Shown: piece after piece, positions 57,722-64,000 of the stretch
Position numbering within the stretch: the stretch's first letter is position 1
Layout: every line of letters starts with the position of its first letter
Assembly (NCBI RefSeq): GCF_002941025.1
Contig: NZ_PTJS01000001.1
Span: 6,791,960 to 6,855,959 of the forward strand
Reading direction: 5' to 3'
DNA: 64,000 nt
Source of the DNA: Streptomyces sp. QL37
GTDB taxonomy: Bacteria > Actinomycetota > Actinomycetes > Streptomycetales > Streptomycetaceae
Position numbers and translations under genes: made by a program
The notes under the pieces: generated by a model
What the model saw: the letters and a program-made list of their open reading frames with translations, nothing else
Told to the model about the DNA's origin: nothing
Databases searched by the model: none

Positions 57722-58582
57722 TCAGGACTTTACGGCGCCGGAGAGCAGGTCGAGGCTCCAGAACCGCTGGATCACCAGGAACAGCGCGATCAGCGGGATG
57801 ATCGCCAGCAGCGCCCCGGTGATCACCAGCGTGTAGAGCGCCGGGGTGTTGGAGCCCTGCTGGAGCAGCGTGTAGAGCCCCAGGGTCACCGGGAACTTCT
57901 CGTCGTCGCCGAGCATGATGTAGGGCAGCAGGAAGTTGTTCCAGACCGCCACGAACTGGAACAGGAACACCGTCACCAGCCCCGGCAGCATCATCGGCAG
58001 CGCGATGGTCCGGAAGATCCGCCACTCGCCCCCGCCGTCCATCCGCCCGGCCTCGATCACATCGGCGGGAACGGCGGCAGCCGCGTAGATCCTGGCCAGG
58101 TAGACACCGTACGGCGAGAGGATCAGCGGCAGCAGGACCGAGAGGTACGAGTCGGTCATGTCGGCCTCGGCCAGCAGCAGGTACTGCGGCACGGCCAGGA
58201 TCACGGGAGGCATCAGCACCCCGGCCAGCAGGATGTTGAAGATTGTCTCCCTGCCGCGGAAGCGGTACACCGCCAGCGCGTATCCCGAGACCGCGGACAC
58301 CGCCGTGGACAGCAGGGCGCCGGCCCCGGCGTAGAAGGCCGAGTTGGCCATCCACTTCCAGTAGACCCCGTCGCGGTACTCCGTGAGGTCGGCGACGTTG
58401 TCGGTGAACCCGGAGCCGGGCAGGAAGGTGAAGGTGGAGAACAGCTCGCTGCCGGACTTCGTCGAGGCGACCAGCACCCAGACGACGGGCAGCAGGCAGT
58501 ACACGGCGCCGAGGAGCAGCGCGGCCGTGGGGACGAGCGGGGGACGCGGGCGGCCGGGGGCGGCGAGGGGCCGGTTGCTCAT
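57722..58582 (-). CDS. Sugar ABC transporter permease, MalG type
   Basis: About 286 residues from the ATG at 58582 with 'gggagg' upstream. Six transmembrane helices are evident, and the coupling EAA loop is 'VIEAGRMDGGGEWRIFRTIA' followed by 'LPMMLPGLVTVFLFQFVAVW'. It forms the inner-membrane channel with the MalF-type partner, which overlaps it by four bases. ATP would come from a shared MsiK-type ATPase encoded elsewhere, as is normal for Streptomyces CUT1 systems. The substrate is likely galacto-oligosaccharides. Confidence 0.93.
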   Translation of the reverse strand: MSNRPLAAPGRPRPPLVPTAALLLGAVYCLLPVVWVLVASTKSGSELFSTFTFLPGSGFTDNVADLTEYRDGVYWKWMANSAFYAGAGALLSTAVSAVSGYALAVYRFRGRETIFNILLAGVLMPPVILAVPQYLLLAEADMTDSYLSVLLPLILSPYGVYLARIYAAAAVPADVIEAGRMDGGGEWRIFRTIALPMMLPGLVTVFLFQFVAVWNNFLLPYIMLGDDEKFPVTLGLYTLLQQGSNTPALYTLVITGALLAIIPLIALFLVIQRFWSLDLLSGAVKS

Positions 58583-59505
58583 CGTGAGCCTCCCTGCTTC
58601 GTACGGGAGTTGGCCGCCTTGAGGAAGCCGAAGGACAGGGCGAGTGTGGCGAGGGCGATGATGACCGCCTGGGCCGCCGCCGCGTGGATGTCGTTGTTGA
58701 CGAAGGCGTCCTGGTAGACCTTCATCAGCGGACTCCAGGTGGTGGAGAGCGAGTTGGTGAGCGGCTTCAGGGTGGTGGGCTCGCTGAAGACCTGGAGCGT
58801 CGCGATGATCGAGAAGAAGAAGGTCAGGATCAGCGAGGGCGCCACCATGGGGATCTTGATCCGCAGCGCGATCTGGAGCTGCGAGCAGCCGTCGAGCCGC
58901 GCGGCCTCGAAGATCTCGGCGGGGATCGCCCGCAGCGACGTGTAGATCACGATCATGTTGAAGCCGGTGCCGCCCCACACCGCGATGTTGGCCAGCGAGA
59001 GGTACAGCGGCCCGCCGTCCAGCAGATCGGGCCGGGGCAGCCCCATCGCGTCGAGCAGGTAGAGGAAGGGGCTGACGTCGGGCAGATAGAGGAAGCCCCA
59101 CATCAGCGCGGCGATGACGCCCGGGATCGCGTACGGCAGGAAGATCGCCAGCCTGGTGAAGCCGCGCAGCCGGAGTCCGTCGGTGTCCAGCAGCAGGGCG
59201 AAGAGCAGGGCGAGGCCGAGCATCACCGGGACGACGATCGCGCCGTAGCCCAGGATGCGGAGCGCTCCGTGCAGCAGTTCCGAGTCGGAGAGCGCGTCGG
59301 TGTAGTTGGAGAGCCCGGCCCAGATCTCCTCGCGGGCACCCTTGCCGAGCCCGAGGCCCTTGACCTCCGTCCGACGGAAGCTGAGGTACACGGCGTAGCC
59401 GATGGGCAGGGCGAAGAAGAGCAGGAACAGGACGGTGGCCGGGACCAGGAAGGCGTACGGGGCGCCCTTGACCCCGTACGCCTTCCCGCGGGGTGTGCGA
59501 GTCAC
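58579..59505 (-). CDS. Sugar ABC transporter permease, MalF type
   Basis: About 308 residues from the GTG at 59505, which overlaps the binding-protein stop (GTGA). The frame is open farther upstream but only as a shadow of that gene. The first helix is 'FLVPATVLFLLFFALPIGYA', and the EAA loop is 'EIFEAARLDGCSQLQIALRI' before 'KIPMVAPSLILTFFFSIIAT'. It is the second channel subunit. Overlapping starts and stops through binding protein, MalF and MalG indicate one tightly coupled operon. Confidence 0.93.
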   Translation of the reverse strand: MTRTPRGKAYGVKGAPYAFLVPATVLFLLFFALPIGYAVYLSFRRTEVKGLGLGKGAREEIWAGLSNYTDALSDSELLHGALRILGYGAIVVPVMLGLALLFALLLDTDGLRLRGFTRLAIFLPYAIPGVIAALMWGFLYLPDVSPFLYLLDAMGLPRPDLLDGGPLYLSLANIAVWGGTGFNMIVIYTSLRAIPAEIFEAARLDGCSQLQIALRIKIPMVAPSLILTFFFSIIATLQVFSEPTTLKPLTNSLSTTWSPLMKVYQDAFVNNDIHAAAAQAVIIALATLALSFGFLKAANSRTKQGGSR

Positions 59506-60812
59506 TCCGAGACTCCGAAGCCCTGCTTCTTCAGGTCCGCGACGGTGGCGTCCTGCATGGCCGTCAGCGCGGCGCCGAAGTCCGACTTGTTCTTGGCCGC
59601 CGCGGCGAAGTTGTCCTTGAAGGCGCTGTACGCGACGTTGACGTTCGGCCCCCAGGCGGCCGGGGCGGTGCCCTGGGCGATCTCGGCGGCCTCGGTGTAG
59701 AAGCCGGGCTGGCCCGAGAAGTAGTCCGGCGCCTTCGAGAGCGCGCCGCCGGTCTGGGCCGATGTCGCGGCCGGGTAGATGCCCCCCTCCTTCACCAGCG
59801 CGGCGAGGGCCGCGGGGTCGGTGTTCAGCCACTTCGCGAAGGTCGCTGCGGCCTTCTTGTCCTTCGAGTCGTTGGTGACCGCCGTTGAGGAGCCGCCCCA
59901 GCTGCCGGTGACGTTCTCACCGGCCGTCCACTGGGGGAGCGGGGCCATGGCCCACTTGCCCTTGGTCTCGGGCGCGGCCGTGGTCAGGGTGCCCGGCGCC
60001 CAGACCGCGCTGACCCAGGCGACCTGCTTGCCGGTGTTGAGCGCCTTGTTCCAAGCCGGGGTGTACATCGGCTGGTTGTCGATGGCCCCCTCCTCGACCA
60101 GGCCGCCCCAGAAGTCGGCGACCTTCCGCGTGGCCGGGTCGTCGATGGCGACCTTCCACTTGTCTCCGCCCGTGGTCCACCACTTCGCGCCCGCCTGCTG
60201 GGCGAGGCCCGCGAAGAGGCCCGAGTCGTTGGACGAGAAGGTGGTGAGGTCCTTGTCCGGCGCCTTCTTCTTCAGCGCGCGGGCCGTCTCGGCGAACTCG
60301 TCCCAGGTGGTGGGCACCTTCAGGCCGTACTGCCCGAAGAGGTCCTTGCGGTAGTAGAACATCAGCGGGCCGGAGTCCTGCGGCAGGGCGTACAGGGCGT
60401 CCGAGCCGAGTGTCGTCTGCTGCCAGATCCCCTCGGCGAACTCGTCCTTCGCGTCGCCCGCCTCCTCGGATATGTCGGCGAGGACGTCGTTGGAGACCAG
60501 GGTGGGGAGTGCCTGGTACTCGGCCTGGACCAGGTCGGGGGCCTTGTGGGCCTTCGCCGCCGTGATGATCTTGGTGACGAGGTCGTCGCCGGACGCCTGC
60601 TTCTTCACCGTGACGGTGATGCCGGCCTCCTTGCCCGGGCCCTTGTTCCAGATGTCCGCGACCTTGTCCATGCCGGGCGCCCACGCCCAGTAGGTCAGCG
60701 AGGCGGGCCCGGAGGAGGCCGGCTCGTCGCCGCCGTCCGAGCCGCACCCGGAGAGCAGGGCGGTGGCGGCGAGTGCGGCGGCTGTGGACACCGCGACGGT
60801 GCGGTATTTCAT
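59502..60812 (-). CDS. Sugar ABC transporter substrate-binding lipoprotein (galactan oligosaccharides)
   Basis: About 436 residues from the ATG at 60812. The signal peptide ends at a lipobox ('AALAATALLSGCGSDGG'), so the protein is a lipoprotein. The family 1 binding fold is seen in 'SLTYWAWAPGMDKVADIWNK', 'PQDSGPLMFYYRKDLFGQYG' and 'NVTGSWGGSSTAVTNDSKDK'. It presents oligosaccharides, most likely beta-1,4-galacto-oligomers, to the two permeases downstream. Unlike its counterpart at 2985, this gene is intact. A LacI-type operator covers its promoter. Confidence 0.93.
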   Translation of the reverse strand: MKYRTVAVSTAAALAATALLSGCGSDGGDEPASSGPASLTYWAWAPGMDKVADIWNKGPGKEAGITVTVKKQASGDDLVTKIITAAKAHKAPDLVQAEYQALPTLVSNDVLADISEEAGDAKDEFAEGIWQQTTLGSDALYALPQDSGPLMFYYRKDLFGQYGLKVPTTWDEFAETARALKKKAPDKDLTTFSSNDSGLFAGLAQQAGAKWWTTGGDKWKVAIDDPATRKVADFWGGLVEEGAIDNQPMYTPAWNKALNTGKQVAWVSAVWAPGTLTTAAPETKGKWAMAPLPQWTAGENVTGSWGGSSTAVTNDSKDKKAAATFAKWLNTDPAALAALVKEGGIYPAATSAQTGGALSKAPDYFSGQPGFYTEAAEIAQGTAPAAWGPNVNVAYSAFKDNFAAAAKNKSDFGAALTAMQDATVADLKKQGFGVSE

Positions 60813-60867
60813 GGTTTCTCCCCTGACGAGATGAACAGGCGCTGAGGGCCGACCGGCCGGAAGGGCT

Positions 60868-60934
60868 CTGTGAGCGTTCACAGTAGAGAAACGAAACCGA
60901 CACTTGTCAATGGTTGTTGCTGTGCGGTTATGTT
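60868..60934. promoter_or_regulatory. Back-to-back promoters and LacI operator of the galactan operons
   Basis: Minus strand: TTGACA (60910-60905), 17-bp spacer, TCTACT (60887-60882), overlapped by CTGTGAgcgtTCACAG at 60868-60883. Plus strand: TTGTCA (60904-60909), 18-bp spacer, TTATGT (60928-60933). The -35 boxes overlap, so transport and hydrolysis genes are controlled by one short region. Confidence 0.75.
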
Positions 60935-61001
60935 GGCCCTGCGCCGCCGAGAGCGTGTGTGCACGTTCCCAGAAGTTGTCCAAAAGAGCCAGGAGCTGTC
61001 C

Positions 61002-63047
61002 ATGCCGCACTCAGAACCCACGCCGTACCCGGTCGGGCTGCACAAGCTGGCCTTCGGCGGCGACTACAACCCCGAGCAGTGGCCCGAAGAGGTCTGGCAC
61101 GAGGACGTACGCCTGATGCGGGAAGCGGGCGTGACCATGGTCAGCGTCGGGATCTTCTCCTGGGCGCTGCTGGAGCCCGAACAGGGCACCTACGACTTCG
61201 GCTGGCTCGACCGCCTCCTGGACCTGCTGCACGTCAACGGCGTCCGAGCCGACCTGGGCACCCCGACCGTCGTCCCGCCCGCCTGGTTCTACCGCGCCCA
61301 CCCCGAGGCCCTCCCGCTCAGCCGCGACGGGGTGCGCCTCGCCTTCGGATCGCGCGGCGCGATCTGCCACAGCTCGGCCCCCTACCGCGTGGCGGCGGCG
61401 AACATCACCGAACAGCTCGCCCGCCGCTACGCGAACCACCCCGCCCTCGCGATGTGGCACGTCCACAACGAGTACGGCGTCCCCGTCAGCGCCTGCTACT
61501 GCGACAATTGCGCCGCCCACTTCCGCCGCTGGCTCACCGCCCGGCACGGCTCCGTAGAGGCGGTCAACGAGGCCTGGGGCACCGCCTTCTGGGGCCAGCG
61601 CTACCGCAGCCTCGACGACATCGACCCGCCCCGCACCACCCCGACCGTCGGCAACCCCGCCCAGCAGCTGGACTACGCCCGCTTCGCCGACGCCACCATG
61701 CGGGAGAACTTCACCGCCGAACGCGACATCCTGCACCGGCTCGCCCCCGGCATCCCGGTCACCACCAACTTCATGACCGCCCTCAGCCAGTGCGACTCCG
61801 TCGACTACTGGGCCTGGGGCCGCGAGGTCGACCTCGTCACCAACGACCACTACCTGATCACCGACGGCCGCCGCACCCACGTCAACCTCGCCATGGCCGC
61901 CGACCTCACCCGCTCGGTCGCGGGCGGCGGCCCCTGGCTGCTCCTGGAGCACTCCACCAGCGGCGTCAACTGGCAGCCCCGCAACCCCGCCAAGCGCCCC
62001 GGCGAGATGGCCCGCAACAGTCTCGCCCACGTCGCCCGGGGATCCGAGGGCGCGATGTTCTTCCAGTGGCGGCAGTCCCGGCGCGGCGCCGAGAAGTTCC
62101 ACTCCGCGATGGTCCCGCACGCCGGCACCGACTCACGGATCTGGCGCGAGGTGAGCGCGCTCGGCGCCGGGCTCGGCCTGCTGGAGGACGTCCGGTCCAC
62201 CCGGACCGTCGCCGACGTGGCGATGCTCTGGGACTGGCAGTCCTGGTGGGCGCAGCGCCTGGAGTGGCGCCCGAGCGAGGAGCACGACGCCCGCGAGCGC
62301 GCCGACACCTTCTACGCCTCGCTCTACGACCAGCACCTCACGGTCGACTTCGCACACCCGGACGCCGACCTCTCCGGCTACCCGCTGGTCGTCGTCCCCG
62401 CCCTCTACCTCGCCACCGAGGAGAGCGGACGCAATCTGCGCCGGTACGTCGAGAACGGTGGCACCCTCGTCGTCTCGTACTTCTCCGGCATCGTCGACAC
62501 CGACGACGCGGTGCACCCCGGCCCCTACCCGGGCGCGTTCCGGGACGTCCTCGGCCTGACCGTCGAGGAGTTCTCCCCGCTCGGCGAAGGCGGCACCGTC
62601 CGCCTCATCACCCCCGAAGGCGCCCCCGAAGGCCCGGAGCTGACCGGCGACGTCTGGTCGGACGTGGTGATCCCGCGCGGCGCCGAGACCGTCTGGGCGT
62701 ACGCCGACGGCATCCCGGCCGGCCGCCCCGCCGTCACCCGCAACCGGCTCGGCGAGGGCACCGCCTGGTACATCTCCACCCGGCTCTCCGGACCCGGCCT
62801 GGACACCGTCCTGGCCCGTGCCGCCGCCGACGCCGGCATCGAGCCCCGCACCGGTCTCCCGTACGACGTCGAGGTGGTGCGCCGCACCGGCGACACCGGC
62901 AGCTACCTCTTCGTGATCAACCACTCCGACGCCGAAGCCGACGTGGCGCTGGACGCCCCCGGCACCGAACTCCTCACCGGCGAGCCCGCCGTGGACAAGC
63001 TCGCCGTACCGGCGGGGGCGGTCCGCGTCGTACGGCTCGACGGCTGA
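61002..63047 (+). CDS. Beta-galactosidase, glycoside hydrolase family 42
   Basis: About 681 residues from the ATG at 61002, with 'caggag' upstream. The GH42 TIM barrel starts with 'AFGGDYNPEQWPEEVWHEDV'. The acid/base is Glu157 in 'WHVHNEYGVPVSACYC', and the nucleophile is Glu316 in 'WLLLEHSTSGVNWQPRNP'. A trimer-forming middle domain ('VVVPALYLATEES') and a C-terminal beta domain follow. No signal peptide, so it degrades imported galacto-oligosaccharides in the cytoplasm. The Cys residues near 'SACYCDNCAAHF' match the zinc cluster of the family. It leads the plus-strand galactan operon. Confidence 0.94.
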   Translation: MPHSEPTPYPVGLHKLAFGGDYNPEQWPEEVWHEDVRLMREAGVTMVSVGIFSWALLEPEQGTYDFGWLDRLLDLLHVNGVRADLGTPTVVPPAWFYRAHPEALPLSRDGVRLAFGSRGAICHSSAPYRVAAANITEQLARRYANHPALAMWHVHNEYGVPVSACYCDNCAAHFRRWLTARHGSVEAVNEAWGTAFWGQRYRSLDDIDPPRTTPTVGNPAQQLDYARFADATMRENFTAERDILHRLAPGIPVTTNFMTALSQCDSVDYWAWGREVDLVTNDHYLITDGRRTHVNLAMAADLTRSVAGGGPWLLLEHSTSGVNWQPRNPAKRPGEMARNSLAHVARGSEGAMFFQWRQSRRGAEKFHSAMVPHAGTDSRIWREVSALGAGLGLLEDVRSTRTVADVAMLWDWQSWWAQRLEWRPSEEHDARERADTFYASLYDQHLTVDFAHPDADLSGYPLVVVPALYLATEESGRNLRRYVENGGTLVVSYFSGIVDTDDAVHPGPYPGAFRDVLGLTVEEFSPLGEGGTVRLITPEGAPEGPELTGDVWSDVVIPRGAETVWAYADGIPAGRPAVTRNRLGEGTAWYISTRLSGPGLDTVLARAAADAGIEPRTGLPYDVEVVRRTGDTGSYLFVINHSDAEADVALDAPGTELLTGEPAVDKLAVPAGAVRVVRLDG

Positions 63048-63094
63048 GGCGCCACCCCCGCTCACCCCGCACAACTGTCGAAGGGACATCGACG

Positions 63095-64000
63095 ATGTAC
63101 GGAACGACGCACACCCGCGCGAAAGCGGCCGGGACGGTGGCCGCACTGTCCGGCCTCGTGTTCGCCGCGCTCCCCGCCCAGGCCGCCCACGCGGCCACCG
63201 CCCCCGTCAACACCGGTTTCGAGTCCGGCGCGACCGGCTGGTCGACGTACTCGGCCGGCGGGCAGGACGCCGCCTCCTTCACCGAGGCGGGCGGCCACGG
63301 CGGCAGCACCCGGCTCAGCCACTGGTCGGCCTCGGCGTACAAGGTCGAGACCTACCAGTACCTGAGCGGCCTCACCGACGGCACGTACACCCTCAGCGCC
63401 TGGGTCCGCTCCGGCGGAGGCCAGAACTCCGCCTACATCGCCCTGCGCAACTGCGGCGCCGCCGAACAGCGCACCGACCTGCCGACGACCGCGAACGGCG
63501 CCTGGGTCCGGCTGGTCACCTCCGTCAAGGTGACCGGCGGGGCCTGCACCATCAGCCTCAACTCCGACGCGCACGCGGGGGAGTGGGCCAACTTCGACGA
63601 CATCACCTTCACCCCCGGATCCACCGGCCTGAGCGTCAGGGGCGGTGACCTCTCCACCCTCCCGAAGAACGAGGCGCACGGCGCGACGTACAGCGACGCG
63701 AGCGGCAGGGCCGGGGACGCCATGAGCATCCTCAAGGGCTCCGGGATGAACTACGTACGCCTCAAGGTCTGGGTGGACCCGGCCGACGGCTACAACGACA
63801 AGGCCCACGTCCTCGCCATGGCCAAGCGCGCCAAGGCCCTCGGCATGAAGACCCTCGTCGACTTCCACTACTCCGACGCCTGGGCCGACCCCGGCAAGCA
63901 GAACAAGCCCGCCGCCTGGGCCGGACACGGCTACAGCCAACTGCGCACGGACGTCTACAACCACACGTACGACGTGCTGAACGCGCTCAAGGCCCAGGGC
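63095..64000 (+). CDS. Secreted arabinogalactan endo-beta-1,4-galactanase (GH53), 3' end outside window
   Basis: The frame is open from the ATG at 63095 to the window edge (302 residues seen). A signal peptide ends near 'ALPAQAAHAATA'. Residues 40-175 form a carbohydrate-binding beta-sandwich ('NTGFESGATGWSTYSAGGQD', 'GAWVRLVTSVKVTGGACTIS'). The GH53 barrel starts at 'LSVRGGDLSTLPKNEAHGAT' and includes 'MNYVRLKVWVDPADGYNDKA' and 'TLVDFHYSDAWADPGKQNKP'. The catalytic glutamates lie beyond the end. The enzyme cuts beta-1,4-galactan outside the cell, feeding the transporter and GH42 enzyme. Confidence 0.93.
   Translation, partial: MYGTTHTRAKAAGTVAALSGLVFAALPAQAAHAATAPVNTGFESGATGWSTYSAGGQDAASFTEAGGHGGSTRLSHWSASAYKVETYQYLSGLTDGTYTLSAWVRSGGGQNSAYIALRNCGAAEQRTDLPTTANGAWVRLVTSVKVTGGACTISLNSDAHAGEWANFDDITFTPGSTGLSVRGGDLSTLPKNEAHGATYSDASGRAGDAMSILKGSGMNYVRLKVWVDPADGYNDKAHVLAMAKRAKALGMKTLVDFHYSDAWADPGKQNKPAAWAGHGYSQLRTDVYNHTYDVLNALKAQG

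Noticed and set aside
60868..60883. CTGTGAGCGTTCACAG as a Crp site
   Set aside because: The half-sites are separated by four bases, not six, and the site overlaps a promoter next to a LacI gene, so a LacI operator is the better reading.
1..64000. CRISPR arrays, tRNA or rRNA genes, insertion sequences, integrases, attachment sites
   Set aside because: None was recognised on reading either strand; the tandem repeats found are too few and too close to gene ends to be CRISPR.

Overview
The window is high-GC actinobacterial DNA. The codon bias, GTG/TTG starts, overlapping ATGA/GTGA gene junctions, gamma-butyrolactone signalling genes and many secreted plant-polysaccharide enzymes all point to a Streptomyces chromosome, probably an accessory-rich arm. 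No rRNA, tRNA, CRISPR array, transposase or integrase was recognised.

Layout. (1) 1-8437 is a pectin and hemicellulose utilisation locus: a PmoA-like fragment, a GH43 enzyme, two family 1 pectate lyases, a sugar-binding lipoprotein, a rhamnogalacturonan acetylesterase and a pectinesterase. Inside it, 4069-5232 is scrambled. The binding-protein gene carries a 171-bp in-frame duplication, then runs into an out-of-place piece of the esterase gene, then into a 274-bp-arm fold-back palindrome. The end of the binding protein and the expected permease genes are missing. (2) 8565-10987 holds two minus-strand acyl-CoA-dehydrogenase-fold genes. (3) 11453-21347 is one plus-strand operon built around an amino-group carrier protein (LysW type) with LysX, ArgC/LysY and LysZ homologues. 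It also has an aldolase-like enzyme, a class I glutamine amidotransferase, a Glu/Leu-type dehydrogenase, an acyl-AMP/CoA ligase, an aminotransferase and a FAH-fold enzyme. A MerR/MFS pair (21269-22961) follows. This looks like a cryptic biosynthetic cluster for a non-proteinogenic amino acid. Its carrier ends in Gln where known LysW proteins end in Glu. (4) 23146-29771 is a signalling island: an orphan response regulator, two ArpA/ScbR-like TetR regulators, a cytochrome P450, and an AfsA homologue coupled to an NAD(P)-binding reductase. The AfsA gene has a TTA codon at position two, which suggests bldA control. The island probably makes and senses a butyrolactone-type hormone and may control the neighbouring cluster.

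(5) 29985-42688 is mixed: a histone-like basic protein, a family 3 pectate lyase, an ECF sigma factor with a membrane partner, an NCS2 nucleobase permease with GlnR-like repeats, an AA10 LPMO without a signal peptide, a penicillin-binding protein, a TetR/FAD-monooxygenase pair with three operator copies, and an IclR/ketoglutarate-semialdehyde-dehydrogenase pair. (6) 42879-48621 has a translationally coupled trio (VTC-domain, DUF4956, CotH), followed by a two-component system. (7) 48660-56548 holds housekeeping and stress genes: LysR/EamA, Nudix, DinB, FrnE-like DsbA, a PLP enzyme, a MarR/old-yellow-enzyme pair and a GNAT. (8) 56645-64000 is a galactan-utilisation locus: LacI regulator, ABC permeases and binding protein, divergent from a GH42 beta-galactosidase and a GH53 endo-galactanase that runs off the end.

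The two ends of the window together equip the cell for side chains and backbone of rhamnogalacturonan-type pectin. The middle combines a hormone-type regulatory switch with an unusual carrier-protein pathway, the part most likely to be new. All function calls are from reading the sequence; no database search was run.
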